From assembly GCA_017463365.1 (NCBI GenBank), contig JAFTPH010000003.1:1-45398 (forward strand): a stretch of DNA of 45,398 bases. The letters run 5' to 3'. This document shows, one piece after another, positions 18,922 through 29,614 of this stretch. The position numbers and the translations under genes were made by a program. This DNA comes from Bacilli bacterium. GTDB taxonomy: Bacteria; Bacillota_I; Bacilli_A; ML615J-28; CAG-313. The notes below the pieces were generated by a model. The model saw only the letters and a program-made list of their open reading frames with translations. It had not been told where the DNA came from and did no database searches. The first letter of the stretch is position 1, and the number at the start of each line of letters is the position of its first letter.

Positions 18922-21900
18922 ATGGAATTTGTAAATCTTTTTGTGAAGACCGAATACTCAATGTTAGATAGCACCTGTGCTATTTCACGTCTTGTGGAAA
19001 AAGCGAGTGAAATTGGCTGTACGACACTTGGAATGTGTGACAATACAAACATGCATGGCGCGATAAAATTTTATGATGCGTGTGTTAAAAAGAATATCAA
19101 ACCAATTATTGGACTTAAGGTTAATTATCGATATAACGATATTGAAAGTTGTCTTTTGTTATACGCAATTAACAATATTGGTTATCAAAATTTGATGAAA
19201 ATAAGTAGCCGTAGTAAAATTCAAAATGGTTATGTTGAACTTGAATACTTAGAAAAAGCGAGCCTTGGAGTAGTAGCGGTAACAGCAGGAAGATATAATT
19301 TTATCTATAATAATTTTGAACAACATCCAAATTGGGCGATTGACCATTACTGTGCTTTAAAAAATATCTTTAGTTTTTTATATATTGGAATTACGAAAGA
19401 TTCTAAATATGAGTTAGATAAATGGGAAAAAATAAAAAAATTTATTAGAGATAATAGATGGCAACCATTAGCTCTTCATGAAGTAGCTTGTGTAAATAAA
19501 GATGAACATGATGCTTTAAATGTTTTAAAAACTATTAAAAATCCTAAACATCAAAATGATTTAGTTGATTATAGTTTGTTAACTAACGATGAATATTTTA
19601 AAAGATTTAATGATTATCCAGAAGCAATAAGTAATACTTTAGAAATAAAGAGATTATCAAGTATCTATTTTAAATTTGATGAATACTTAACGCCAAGTTA
19701 TTCAAATGAAATTGATAGTGAAAAATATTTGTTAGCTCTTTGTATGAAAGGGTTAGAAAAGCGTTTGGCGGATAATTTAATTACTAATCCTGTTTTAATT
19801 GATAAATATCAAAAACGTCTAAATTATGAGTTACAAGTTATCCACAAAATGGGATTTGATGATTATTTCTTAATTGTTTGGGATTATGTGAAGTTTGCTA
19901 AAAAAGAAGATATTTATGTCGGACCTGGAAGAGGTTCTGCTCCCGCATCGTTAGTAAGTTATTGTTTAGGAATTACGGATATTGATCCGATTAAACATCA
20001 ATTACTATTTGAACGTTTCTTAAATGCGGAAAGAGTTACTATGCCAGATATTGATATTGACTTCCCAGATGATCGCCGGGATGAAGTGATTAAATATGTT
20101 GGTAAGAAATATGGTAAAAATAGGGTTGCTCATATTGTTACTTTTGGTTGTTATGCCTCTCGTAGTGCTATTAGAGATGCCTCAAAAGTATTAAAGTTAA
20201 ATGATGTAAGATTAAAAGAAATATTAAAATGTGTAAGTAAAGACCCTTACACTTCGCTAAGTAGCATTTATGAACAAAGTGAAAAATTAAGGGATTTATG
20301 TGAAAAATATGATGATATTAAAAAGGTTGTCCAAATCGCGATGAAGATTGAAGGATTACCGCGTAATACCTCAACTCATGCGGCAGGAATTGTAATGACC
20401 AAAGAAGATTTGGTTAATTATACACCTTTAGATGTCGGACTTGATGATATATATCAAACACAGTATGAAGCCGTTGATTTAGAAAGATTAGGTCTACTGA
20501 AAAATGACTTTTTAGGACTAAGAAATTTAACTAATATTAAAAACTGTATTGATTCAATAAAACTTGAAAATCCAGCCTTTGTAATGCCGAAAGAATATAA
20601 TGATCCAAAAACATTTAGGATGATAGCTGAAGGTGATACAATGGGGGTCTTCCAATTAGAATCGGTTGGAATTAGAAAAGTATTAAGAGATTTAAAGGTT
20701 AGCAGTTTTGAAGATATTACGAATGCGATTGCTTTATATCGACCTGGACCAATGGATATCATTCCTAATTTCATTAAACGTAAATTTGGAGAAGAAAAAG
20801 TAATATATCCTCATCCTGACTTAGAACCAATTTTAAAAAGCACTTATGGAACGATTGTTTATCAAGATCAAATTATGCTTATTGCGTGGCGCTTTGCGGG
20901 ATACAGTTTAGGACAAGCCGATATTTTAAGACGAGCCGTTTCTAAAAAGAAAAAAGAAGTATTAGAAGCCGAACGAATTAACTTTGTTTCATCAAGTGTT
21001 AAACAAGGATATACCAAAGAAGTGGCTGAAGAAATATATGATTATATTGTTAAATTTGCTAATTACGGATTTAATAAGGCTCATAGTGTTGCCTACGCCG
21101 TAATAGCATATGAAACAGCTTACTTAAAAGCTAATTATCCAGAACACTATTTTAGTAGTTTAATGAGTAGTGTGATTGGATCTGACTCATCGATGAATGA
21201 GTATATCACAGAATGTCGAAAACTAAATATTAAAGTAATACCACCTTCAATTAATCGTAGTAGTGATATTTTTATCTCCAATAATCATCAAATTATTTAC
21301 CCACTATCTGGTATAATGGGTCTAGGAGTTATGAAAACAAAAGAGCTGCTTCTAGAACGTCAAAAAGGTTTATTTAAAGATTTTGAAGATTTTGTGGTAA
21401 GAAGTAAGAATATTATATCTAGCGCTCTGTTAGAAAATATTATTTATAGTGGGGCTTTAGATGAATTTGGTTTGACTAAAAAAGCAATGATTAGTACTTA
21501 TAAAAGTATTTTAAATAAATTACAATATAGTTTTATTAATCAACTTGAACTTTTGGCTACCGATTATGATATTGATGAATATTCATATGGATATTTACTT
21601 GAAAAAGAAAAAGAAATATTGGGTTTAAATATTAAATATAATTTTATGTTCCAATATCAACACTTATATAAAAACCCAAAACTTTTAAGAATCAAAGATG
21701 CGAAAAAAGCGCCATTCGCGAAAGTTTTAGGAATAGTTAAAAAAATTAAAGAAATTAAAACCTCAAATGGAGAAAATATGGCTTTTTGTACAATATATGA
21801 TGATTCGGATACTATTGAAGTCACACTTTTCCCAAAACAATATGAGAAGTTAACTAATTTTTCTATCGGTCAAGTATATGAGATTGAGGGAAAAATTGAA

Positions 21901-21951
21901 AAACGTAAAAACCAATTACAAATATTGGTTGAAAACATGCACTTGATATAG
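18922..21951 (+). CDS. dnaE: DNA polymerase III subunit alpha, DnaE type
   Basis: A 1009-residue C-family DNA polymerase, about 100 residues shorter than Bacillus DnaE. It begins with a PHP domain (about 1-200) whose metal motifs are altered: FVKTEYSMLDS in place of the usual VHS, and MCDNTNMHGAIKFY in place of TDHGNMFGA. The polymerase core has GPGRGSAPASLVSYCLG, the catalytic aspartates D378 and D380 in PDIDIDFPDDRR, and D529 in KNDFLGLRNLT. The C-terminus has a helix-hairpin-helix and an OB fold (about 900-1000, VLGIVKKIKEIKTSNGENMA). In low-GC bacteria DnaE works with PolC, mainly extending RNA primers. The ATG at 18922 follows GAGGTG; nothing upstream in frame is a better start. It leads a group with pgcA, pgi and tgt. 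Confidence 0.95.
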   Translation: MEFVNLFVKTEYSMLDSTCAISRLVEKASEIGCTTLGMCDNTNMHGAIKFYDACVKKNIKPIIGLKVNYRYNDIESCLLLYAINNIGYQNLMKISSRSKIQNGYVELEYLEKASLGVVAVTAGRYNFIYNNFEQHPNWAIDHYCALKNIFSFLYIGITKDSKYELDKWEKIKKFIRDNRWQPLALHEVACVNKDEHDALNVLKTIKNPKHQNDLVDYSLLTNDEYFKRFNDYPEAISNTLEIKRLSSIYFKFDEYLTPSYSNEIDSEKYLLALCMKGLEKRLADNLITNPVLIDKYQKRLNYELQVIHKMGFDDYFLIVWDYVKFAKKEDIYVGPGRGSAPASLVSYCLGITDIDPIKHQLLFERFLNAERVTMPDIDIDFPDDRRDEVIKYVGKKYGKNRVAHIVTFGCYASRSAIRDASKVLKLNDVRLKEILKCVSKDPYTSLSSIYEQSEKLRDLCEKYDDIKKVVQIAMKIEGLPRNTSTHAAGIVMTKEDLVNYTPLDVGLDDIYQTQYEAVDLERLGLLKNDFLGLRNLTNIKNCIDSIKLENPAFVMPKEYNDPKTFRMIAEGDTMGVFQLESVGIRKVLRDLKVSSFEDITNAIALYRPGPMDIIPNFIKRKFGEEKVIYPHPDLEPILKSTYGTIVYQDQIMLIAWRFAGYSLGQADILRRAVSKKKKEVLEAERINFVSSSVKQGYTKEVAEEIYDYIVKFANYGFNKAHSVAYAVIAYETAYLKANYPEHYFSSLMSSVIGSDSSMNEYITECRKLNIKVIPPSINRSSDIFISNNHQIIYPLSGIMGLGVMKTKELLLERQKGLFKDFEDFVVRSKNIISSALLENIIYSGALDEFGLTKKAMISTYKSILNKLQYSFINQLELLATDYDIDEYSYGYLLEKEKEILGLNIKYNFMFQYQHLYKNPKLLRIKDAKKAPFAKVLGIVKKIKEIKTSNGENMAFCTIYDDSDTIEVTLFPKQYEKLTNFSIGQVYEIEGKIEKRKNQLQILVENMHLI

Positions 21952-22003
21952 CGACAGAATGTTTATTTAGGTTATAAATATTAAAATATAGGAGAATAAT
22001 TTT

Positions 22004-23704
22004 ATGGATAAATTAGTATGTGAAAAAATCAAGAAGTGGCAAGAATACGCTTATCTTGACCCAAGATTGAAAGAAGAACTTGCATCTTTAGATGAAGATA
22101 AATTAAATGATGCGTTCTACACTGACTTAGAATTCGGAACAGGTGGATTAAGAGGTGTTTTAGGAGTAGGAACAAACCGTATGAATATTTATACTATTCA
22201 AAAAGCAACATATGGTTTCTACTTATATTTACGCGAAAGATTTGAAAATTTAAATGAACAAGGAATGGTTATTTCTTACGACTGCCGTAACTATAGTTAT
22301 GAATTTGCTTGTAGAGCAGCATCAGTACTTGCAAGTAACGGAGTAAAAGTATATCTATTCTCAAGTTTAAGACCAACTCCAGAATTAAGTTTCGCCGTAA
22401 GAGAATTAAAATGTGCTGGTGGAATAATGATTACTGCTAGTCACAACCCGCCTGAATATAATGGATATAAAGTTTATGATGAAGATGGATGTCAATTAAT
22501 TCCATGTCTTGCGGATATCGTTATTAACAAAATTGAAGGTATTGAAGATATCTTTGGTATTGAAGTTAAAGATTTTGAAGAATTAAAAGCAGCTGGTAAG
22601 ATTGTCTTTATTGATAAAGATGTTGATGATAAATATCTTGAAATGGTTAAAACTGTACCAGTTCAACAAGTTAAGAAAGATAACATCAAAATTGTTTTCA
22701 CACCACTTCATGGAACAGCATCTGTTCATTTAGCTGATTTATTAAAAGAATCTGGATATAACGTGGTTACTGTAAAAGAACAAATGATTCCGGATCCATA
22801 CTTTAGTACATTAAAATCTCCAAATCCTGAAGAATCAAGTGCGTTTGAATATGCGATTAAACTAGGAGTAGAAGAAAATGCGGATATCTTAATTGCGACT
22901 GACCCAGATGCTGACCGTATGGGTATTGCTGCAAAAAATGACTTAGGTGAATATGTATTACTTACTGGTAACCAAACAGGAGCAATCTTATTAAACTATC
23001 TTGCTAAATATAAAGCTCATGGTCCAAAAGTTAATGTTTACAATACAATTGTTACATCAAATATTTCTAAAGCTATTTGTGAAAAATTTGGATTAAAACT
23101 TGTTCAAACTTTAACAGGATTTAAATTTATTGGTGAACAAGCTAAGTTAATCGAAAATACTGATGAAGAATTCTTCTTTGGATATGAAGAATCTTATGGT
23201 TATGTAATTAAAGATTTTGTTCGTGATAAAGACTCGCTTCAAGCAACTTTATTATTAGCCGAAGTTGCATCATTCTATAAAGAACAAGGTAAGACTTTAG
23301 TACAAGTATTAAATGATATTTATGAAGAATTTGGATTCTATCAAGAAGGTGTTTTAAATATCTACTTACGTGGACAAGAAGGTAGTGCTCGTATTAAGAG
23401 AATTATGAACCACTTCCAAGGATTAGAAATCAACGAAATCGCTGGTAAAAAAGTAGTACGCGTTGAAGATTATGATTTAGGTGTTGCTAAAGAAAATGGT
23501 AATGTCGAAAAATTAACATTACCTAAATCACTTGTAGTTAAATACATCTTTGATGATGGTGGATGGTTCGTATTAAGACCATCAGGAACTGAACCTAAAT
23601 TAAAAGTGTATATTTCAATTGTATGTAAGACTAAGGCTGAATCACTTGCTTTAGTAGATACATTAAAGAAAGAAGTATCTAAAATTATTGATGAGGTGAA
23701 ATAA
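22004..23704 (+). CDS. pgcA: alpha-phosphoglucomutase/phosphomannomutase
   Basis: A 566-residue alpha-D-phosphohexomutase that interconverts glucose 1-phosphate and glucose 6-phosphate. [15 protein letters not shown] carries the active serine that is phosphorylated. [10 protein letters not shown] is the magnesium-binding loop, GYEESYGYV the sugar-binding loop, and [12 protein letters not shown] the phosphate-binding loop. The opening [12 protein letters not shown] is also typical. The length is that of PgcA of Bacillus. It supplies glucose 1-phosphate for cell-surface glycolipid or polysaccharide. It is followed by pgi after 2 bases. Confidence 0.96.
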   Translation: MDKLVCEKIKKWQEYAYLDPRLKEELASLDEDKLNDAFYTDLEFGTGGLRGVLGVGTNRMNIYTIQKATYGFYLYLRERFENLNEQGMVISYDCRNYSYEFACRAASVLASNGVKVYLFSSLRPTPELSFAVRELKCAGGIMITASHNPPEYNGYKVYDEDGCQLIPCLADIVINKIEGIEDIFGIEVKDFEELKAAGKIVFIDKDVDDKYLEMVKTVPVQQVKKDNIKIVFTPLHGTASVHLADLLKESGYNVVTVKEQMIPDPYFSTLKSPNPEESSAFEYAIKLGVEENADILIATDPDADRMGIAAKNDLGEYVLLTGNQTGAILLNYLAKYKAHGPKVNVYNTIVTSNISKAICEKFGLKLVQTLTGFKFIGEQAKLIENTDEEFFFGYEESYGYVIKDFVRDKDSLQATLLLAEVASFYKEQGKTLVQVLNDIYEEFGFYQEGVLNIYLRGQEGSARIKRIMNHFQGLEINEIAGKKVVRVEDYDLGVAKENGNVEKLTLPKSLVVKYIFDDGGWFVLRPSGTEPKLKVYISIVCKTKAESLALVDTLKKEVSKIIDEVK

Positions 23705-23706
23705 TA

Positions 23707-25023
23707 ATGCTAAAATTTGATTATAAAAATACTGGTGTTACACCTGAAGTAATGGCTGCATCACATGATAAAGTTATGCAAGCTTACAACACTTTAGTTA
23801 ATAAAAGTGGAGCAGGTAATGATTTCTTAGGATGGTTAAAATGGCCAACTGAATATGATAAAGAAGAATTTGATAGAGTATTAAAATGTGCGAAAAAGAT
23901 TCGTGAAGATTCAGAAGTTTTAGTAGTTATCGGAATTGGTGGATCATATCTTGGGGCTAAAGCTGTAATTGAAGCTTTAAAAGGATATTTCCCAAAAGAA
24001 AAAGAATTAGAAGTGATTTTTGCTGGACACACTTTATCTTCAACTTATACACATCAATTACTTACTTATTTAAAAAACAAAGAATTTTCAATCAATGTAA
24101 TTTCTAAATCTGGAACAACTACTGAACCAGCTGTAGCATTCCGCTTATTTAAAGAATTATTAGTTCAAAAATATGGAGAAGCAGAAGCTAATAAAAGAAT
24201 TTATGCAACTACTGACTTAGTTAAAGGGGCATTACGAACTCAAGCTAATGAACTAGGTTATGTAACTTTCAATGTTCCTGATGATATCGGTGGAAGATAT
24301 TCAGTATTTACTGGTGTTGGTTTATTACCAATTGCTTGTGCTGGTATTGATATTGAAGCCTTAATGGAAGGAGCTCGTCTTGCTCAAGTAGATTGCTATG
24401 AAAAACCATTTGTTGATAATGAAGCAATGAAATATGCGGTTGTACGTAATCAAATGTATAACAACGAAAAAACAACAGAAATTTTAGTTACTTATGAACC
24501 AAAATTATCATTTATTAGTGAATGGTGGAAACAATTATTTGGAGAATCTGAAGGAAAAGATGGAAAAGGATTATTTCCAGCAAGCTTAGTATATTCAACT
24601 GATTTACATTCTTTAGGACAATATGTTCAAGAAGGTAAGAGAATTATGTTTGAAACGGTTATTAATGTGGTAAATCCAGAAGAAGTAGCAATTATTGAAA
24701 AAGCTGACTCTGATTTAGATGGTATCAATTATTTAGCTGGTACATCTTTAGATTTCGTTAATAAAAAAGCAATGCAAGGAACAATTCTTGCTCACGTTGA
24801 TGGAGGAGTTCCAAACGGAGTAATTAATTTAGAAAAGATTGACGCCTTACATATTGGATATTTATTATACTTCTTTATGTTTAGTTGTGGATTATCTTGT
24901 TACATGTTAGATATTAATCCATTTAATCAACCAGGGGTAGAGAGCTATAAGAAAAACATGTTTGCGTTATTAGGAAAAAAAGGATACGAAGAATTAAAAG
25001 AAGAATTAGAAAAACGTCTATAA
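23707..25023 (+). CDS. pgi: glucose-6-phosphate isomerase
   Basis: A 438-residue isomerase of the short bacterial type that converts glucose 6-phosphate and fructose 6-phosphate in glycolysis. [14 protein letters not shown] and [16 protein letters not shown] are the two sugar-phosphate SIS regions. [16 protein letters not shown] is a family signature, and the C-terminal [20 protein letters not shown] carries the conserved lysine. It is close-coupled with pgcA, joining glucose 1-phosphate, glucose 6-phosphate and fructose 6-phosphate in two adjacent steps. Confidence 0.97.
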   Translation: MLKFDYKNTGVTPEVMAASHDKVMQAYNTLVNKSGAGNDFLGWLKWPTEYDKEEFDRVLKCAKKIREDSEVLVVIGIGGSYLGAKAVIEALKGYFPKEKELEVIFAGHTLSSTYTHQLLTYLKNKEFSINVISKSGTTTEPAVAFRLFKELLVQKYGEAEANKRIYATTDLVKGALRTQANELGYVTFNVPDDIGGRYSVFTGVGLLPIACAGIDIEALMEGARLAQVDCYEKPFVDNEAMKYAVVRNQMYNNEKTTEILVTYEPKLSFISEWWKQLFGESEGKDGKGLFPASLVYSTDLHSLGQYVQEGKRIMFETVINVVNPEEVAIIEKADSDLDGINYLAGTSLDFVNKKAMQGTILAHVDGGVPNGVINLEKIDALHIGYLLYFFMFSCGLSCYMLDINPFNQPGVESYKKNMFALLGKKGYEELKEELEKRL

Positions 25024-25044
25024 TCTTTAATTTTCTTCGTTTGA

Positions 25045-26193
<1,149 letters not shown>

Positions 26194-26194
26194 T

Positions 26195-27034
26195 ATGAAG
26201 AAGATAGTTTTAGTGTTAATGATGTTTTTGATGGTCTTGACTTTAAGTAGTTGTGATGATACTATTTCTTTTGAAAATGGTGTAGATGTTACAATTCCTG
26301 ATGAAATTGTAAAACACTTAGTATATGCAGGAGAACTTCCAGTATTTCATTTTGAATATGATGGAGTAGTTAATGTTGCGGAATTCTCAACTAAATGTAA
26401 GTATTTATTTGCGAAAAACGATTTTTATGAATTTAGTGATGCATTTTCTAAAAATATTAAAAAATTCGAAGGTAGTAGTATAAATACTAAAGTAACTGAT
26501 CAAACAAATGATGAAGGTTTTGCGAGATTCGGATCAGTCGAATTACCACTAGATGCCCCTCAACAATATTCAAAAGAAATAATGTGTGTTGGTTGGGATA
26601 AAACGGGAACAAGATTTTCATTTTTCTATCGCACCTTTGTTAGCGGCGGGAAACGTTACTTTACAACTCCATATACGACAAATGTAACGATTACTATGGA
26701 AGTGCCTATTTATGTTGATCGTGATAATGGAGAAAATAAACTATACTTATTAAATTTACCATATGATACAAAGTATGAAGTAAGTGGTAACTTAGAGTTA
26801 GATGCTTTACTAAAGAAAGATGAATACGCAAATGAATTCTATTATCAATTTGAATACCCAGCTTATCTTACAGAAAATAAAGTGGAAGGTATTAAAGATT
26901 GGTATGAAAGATATTGTGAAGGATATGAAGAAAATGGATCTTTCTACTTTATCTATTTGGGCAATAAATTCGAAGTATTGTTTGATGTGAAAGTAAAAGA
27001 AACAATTGGTTTCCAAATTAAACTTGTAAAATAG
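26195..27034 (+). CDS. lipoprotein of unknown function
   Basis: A 279-residue protein with a lipoprotein signal: basic MKK, a hydrophobic core VLVLMMFLMVLTL and a lipobox SSC at about residue 18-20, followed by DD. The mature part is strand-rich and acidic (for example TPYTTNVTITMEVPIYVDRD) with two Cys, and has no family I recognise. It should sit on the outer face of the membrane. The ATG at 26195 is the next base but one after the tgt stop, so it is coupled to tgt, though a functional link is not evident. A strong terminator follows. Confidence 0.7.
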   Translation: MKKIVLVLMMFLMVLTLSSCDDTISFENGVDVTIPDEIVKHLVYAGELPVFHFEYDGVVNVAEFSTKCKYLFAKNDFYEFSDAFSKNIKKFEGSSINTKVTDQTNDEGFARFGSVELPLDAPQQYSKEIMCVGWDKTGTRFSFFYRTFVSGGKRYFTTPYTTNVTITMEVPIYVDRDNGENKLYLLNLPYDTKYEVSGNLELDALLKKDEYANEFYYQFEYPAYLTENKVEGIKDWYERYCEGYEENGSFYFIYLGNKFEVLFDVKVKETIGFQIKLVK

Positions 27035-27045
27035 ATAAGTATTTT

Positions 27046-27069
27046 AGGTGGCGAAAGCCACCTTTTTTT
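27046..27069 (+). terminator. terminator after the dnaE-tgt group
   Basis: AGGTGGC (27046-27052), a GAAA tetraloop, GCCACCT (27057-27063) and seven T in all: a classic strong rho-independent terminator. Confidence 0.93.
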
Positions 27070-27091
27070 CACCTTTTTTGGGTATTTATCA

Positions 27092-27097
27092 TATAAT
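27092..27097 (+). promoter_or_regulatory. -10 box before the ylmC gene
   Basis: TATAAT at 27092-27097, 20 bases before the ATG; the -35 is not convincing. Confidence 0.5.
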
Positions 27098-27116
27098 ATA
27101 GAGAAAGGGTGAAATA

Positions 27117-27371
27117 ATGTTATTATCAGAATTATCGATTAAAGATATCGTTAATGATCATGATGGATCTAAAGTAGGAAAAATTACTGATTTAGAAATC
27201 GATACATTAACAGGTAGAATTTTAAGTGTAAAGATTCAAGGAGGATCTAAGGTATATCAAATATTTAATAAAAATGCAACTTCAATTCCTTGGAATAAAA
27301 TAATAAAAATAGGCAGTGATGTTATAATTGTCGACAATCATCATAAAATTGATAAAGAAGATAAAAATTAA
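27117..27371 (+). CDS. ylmC: YlmC/YmxH family PRC-barrel protein
   Basis: An 84-residue PRC-barrel protein of the YlmC/YmxH family, annotated as sporulation-related in spore formers but also found in non-spore-forming relatives. It starts LLSELSIKDIVNDHDGSKVG, has LEIDTLTGRILSVKI and ends with SIPWNKIIKIGSDVIIVD, the typical last strand. The function is unknown. A GGGTGA site precedes the ATG. It has its own -10 box and is followed by a separate promoter, so it is probably a single-gene unit; no terminator is visible after it. Confidence 0.85.
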   Translation: MLLSELSIKDIVNDHDGSKVGKITDLEIDTLTGRILSVKIQGGSKVYQIFNKNATSIPWNKIIKIGSDVIIVDNHHKIDKEDKN

Positions 27372-27380
27372 TATCAAAAA

Positions 27381-27411
27381 TAGACAAAAAGTCATCAAGA
27401 TATGGTAAAAT
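27381..27411 (+). promoter_or_regulatory. promoter of the ROK-MBL gene pair
   Basis: TAGACA at 27381-27386, then TGG TAAAAT at 27403-27411; the spacer of 19 bases is long, but the extended -10 compensates. Confidence 0.55.
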
Positions 27412-27450
27412 ATAGGAGTATAAAAATATTTTATTTTTGAGGTGAAAAAA

Positions 27451-28806
27451 ATGTCTTTAAAGTACAATTTAAATTTAGATCCTAAGTTCCAACCAATGGT
27501 AATGGAATTAAGAGAATTCAAAGCAAAAGTTGCTAAAGCAGCTGAAAAAACAACTGTTTCATTCTGTGTAGAACGAAACAATGGTTATCGTTATCGTTAT
27601 GATTTAGATGTAATCCCAGGTGATCCTGCAAATGTTAAAATGGTTGAAAGACTATTAAAGAGTATTTTATGGGTTGTTGGTGGTTATAAAATTTATATTA
27701 ATGGGCCAAAAGATTTAACTGATGAAATTGTTAAAATCTTCAGTATGGAAGGAAGCCGCGCATTTGACGTTGAATTTATGTCAAGAGTTTACCGTAACAA
27801 GTTTGAAGTAGTAGTAACTGAAGATGTTCCTGCATCAGTTGAAGCTTCAATTAAAGTTGGTGGTCACTTAGATGGTTGTCGTATCGGATTTGATGCTGGT
27901 GGATCTGACCGTAAGGTAAGTGCTGTTGTTAATGGTGAAGTTATCTATAGTGAAGAAGTAGTTTGGTTCCCTAAAACTAATGAAGATCCAAATTATCACT
28001 ATGAAGGAATTTTAGATAGCTTTAATAGAGCTGCATCTAAAATGCCTAGAGTTGATGCTATCGGTGTATCAAGTGCTGGTATTTATATTGATAACGAAGT
28101 ACGTGTTGCTTCATTATTTGTAAAAGTTCCACAAGATAAATTCGATGCTGAAGCACGTGATATTTATATTCGTGCTGCAAAACAATTTGGTGATGTTCCT
28201 CTACAAGTTGTAAATGATGGTGATGTTACTGCCTTAGCTGGTGCATTATCTTTAGAAGATACTAAGATTTTAGGTATCGCAATGGGTACAAGTGAAGCAG
28301 TAGGTTATATCAATACTGATGGTAATATCAATGGTTGGTTATCAGAACTTGCATTCGTACCTGTTGACTATAATGAAGATGCAATGGTTGATGAATGGAG
28401 TGGTGACTACGGATGTGGTGTTAAATACTTCAGCCAAGATGGTGTAATTAAACTTGCTAAAAATGCTGGTATTGAATTAGATGAAGCTTTAAGCCCAGCT
28501 GAAAAATTAAAAGTAGTTCAAGGTTTAATGGCAAATGATGATCCAAGAGCTAAAGAAATCTATGAAACTATTGGTGTTTATTTAGGATATACAATTCCTT
28601 ACTATGCAGAATTCTATGATATCAAATACTTATTACTATTAGGACGTGTTACTAGTGGTAAAGGTGGAGATTTAATCATTGAAAAAGCTAACGAAGTATT
28701 AAAAGAAGTGTTCCCTGAATTCAATGTTCAAATCACTACACCTGATGAAAAAATGCGTCGTGTTGGACAAAGTATCGCGGCTGCATCACTTCCAGCAACA
28801 AAATAA
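27451..28806 (+). CDS. unusual ROK-family sugar kinase-like protein
   Basis: A 451-residue protein. Residues about 145-451 are a ROK/hexokinase-type ATPase: phosphate-1 loop IGFDAGGSDRKVSAVV, phosphate-2 region IGVSSAGIYIDN, catalytic Asp256 in VVNDGDVTALAGAL and adenosine loop LLLGRVTSGKGGD. The first 140 residues are an extra alpha/beta domain (from MSLKYNLNLDPKFQPMVMEL) that I do not recognise; it is not an obvious helix-turn-helix as in ROK repressors. The CxCGxxGCxE zinc motif of normal ROK kinases is missing; its place is taken by WSGDYGCGVKYFS. The substrate is unknown, perhaps a sugar. The ATG at 27451 follows GAGGTGAAAAA; an in-frame GTG inside that site is rejected. The MBL gene overlaps its stop by one base. 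Confidence 0.8.
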   Translation: MSLKYNLNLDPKFQPMVMELREFKAKVAKAAEKTTVSFCVERNNGYRYRYDLDVIPGDPANVKMVERLLKSILWVVGGYKIYINGPKDLTDEIVKIFSMEGSRAFDVEFMSRVYRNKFEVVVTEDVPASVEASIKVGGHLDGCRIGFDAGGSDRKVSAVVNGEVIYSEEVVWFPKTNEDPNYHYEGILDSFNRAASKMPRVDAIGVSSAGIYIDNEVRVASLFVKVPQDKFDAEARDIYIRAAKQFGDVPLQVVNDGDVTALAGALSLEDTKILGIAMGTSEAVGYINTDGNINGWLSELAFVPVDYNEDAMVDEWSGDYGCGVKYFSQDGVIKLAKNAGIELDEALSPAEKLKVVQGLMANDDPRAKEIYETIGVYLGYTIPYYAEFYDIKYLLLLGRVTSGKGGDLIIEKANEVLKEVFPEFNVQITTPDEKMRRVGQSIAAASLPATK

Positions 28807-29438
28807 TGCTAGATATTATTACTATTTGTGATAAAGGCGATAATGCTAATACATATATTGTTGGTAATGATGAAGAAGTAATTATTGTTGATCCAGCAAA
28901 TAGATTATCTAATATTACAACAGCTATTAAAAATCGTAAAGTTTTGGGAATCTTTTTAACCCATGGACATTATGATCATTTCATAACTTTAACAGATGTT
29001 TTAAACAAATACAATGTGAATTGTTACATTCACCAAAACGGATTTGGTAAATTAACTAATTTAATGAGTAGTTGTGCAATGTTCTTTGGAGTATCAAGTT
29101 TAAAAGATGTAGATAGAACCAAAATGGTTTTTGTGAAAGATAATCAAATTATTGAGTTATCAAAAAAACTAAAAATTAAAGTTATTACAACACCAGGACA
29201 TACTGATTGTTCGGTAACATATCAAATAGATGATGTTATGTTTACAGGTGATACCTTATTTAATAATGGGGTAGGTAGAACTGATTTACCAACGTCTAAT
29301 ACAATGACTTTAATTAATAGTTTAAAAAAATTACTAGATAATAAAAATCAAGCTAGTATTTATCCAGGTCATGGATGGGATTCAACACTTGAAGAAGAAC
29401 GCCATCATAATGACTTTTATCGAAGAGTAAAGGGTTAG
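28806..29438 (+). CDS. MBL-fold metallohydrolase, glyoxalase II-like
   Basis: A 210-residue metallo-beta-lactamase-fold hydrolase of the YqgX/glyoxalase II-like group. THGHYDHF is the HxHxDH metal motif at about 57-62. The further ligands lie in TPGHTDCSV (His), FTGDTLF (Asp) and YPGHGWDS (His). It probably hydrolyses a thioester or similar bond in the cytosol; the real substrate is unknown. It overlaps the ROK gene stop by one base (TAATG), so the two are coupled, and a terminator overlaps its end. Confidence 0.9.
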   Translation: MLDIITICDKGDNANTYIVGNDEEVIIVDPANRLSNITTAIKNRKVLGIFLTHGHYDHFITLTDVLNKYNVNCYIHQNGFGKLTNLMSSCAMFFGVSSLKDVDRTKMVFVKDNQIIELSKKLKIKVITTPGHTDCSVTYQIDDVMFTGDTLFNNGVGRTDLPTSNTMTLINSLKKLLDNKNQASIYPGHGWDSTLEEERHHNDFYRRVKG

Positions 29439-29457
29439 AAAAACTAACCCTTTTTTT
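29429..29457 (+). terminator. terminator of the ROK-MBL pair
   Basis: AAAGGGTTAG (29429-29438) and CTAACCC plus TTT (29444-29453) pair around a loop of five A, followed by more T. The stop codon of the MBL gene is inside the left arm. Confidence 0.9.
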
Positions 29458-29497
29458 CATGTATAAAAAAAATAAAATTGGTAAAAAATATTAAAAA

Positions 29498-29524
29498 TTA
29501 GCACTAAACACTTGACAGTGCTAA
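29498..29524. promoter_or_regulatory. CIRCE operator 1 (HrcA site)
   Basis: TTAGCACTA (29498-29506), nine bases, then CAGTGCTAA (29516-29524). This is the CIRCE consensus TTAGCACTC-N9-GAGTGCTAA with only the inner base of each arm changed. It covers the -35 box, so HrcA binding would block RNA polymerase. Confidence 0.93.
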
Positions 29525-29540
29525 CAAAATGGTGTATAAT
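29512..29540 (+). promoter_or_regulatory. consensus promoter of the hrcA-grpE-dnaK-dnaJ operon
   Basis: TTGACA (29512-29517), a 17-base spacer and TATAAT (29535-29540): a perfect housekeeping promoter, which therefore needs the repressor to keep it low. The -35 lies inside CIRCE 1, and the expected start site falls inside CIRCE 2. Confidence 0.93.
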
Positions 29541-29541
29541 G

Positions 29542-29568
29542 TTAGCAGAAGGGTTAAGTGAGTGCTAA
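29542..29568. promoter_or_regulatory. CIRCE operator 2 (HrcA site, degenerate left arm)
   Basis: TTAGCAGAA (29542-29550), nine bases, then a perfect right arm GAGTGCTAA (29560-29568). The left arm keeps TTAGCA but loses its last three bases. It begins two bases after the -10 box, so it would block the start site. It lies 44 bp downstream of operator 1, about four helical turns, so both face the same side. Confidence 0.85.
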
Positions 29569-29614
29569 CTCATTGATAAATAACTACTATATAATAAAAG
29601 GAAGTGAAAAGAAA

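Noticed and set aside
29558-29614. A longer HrcA N-terminus from the GTG at 29558
   Set aside because: The codon lies inside the second CIRCE site near the start of transcription; the ATG at 29615 has a proper ribosome-binding site and gives the normal N-terminus.
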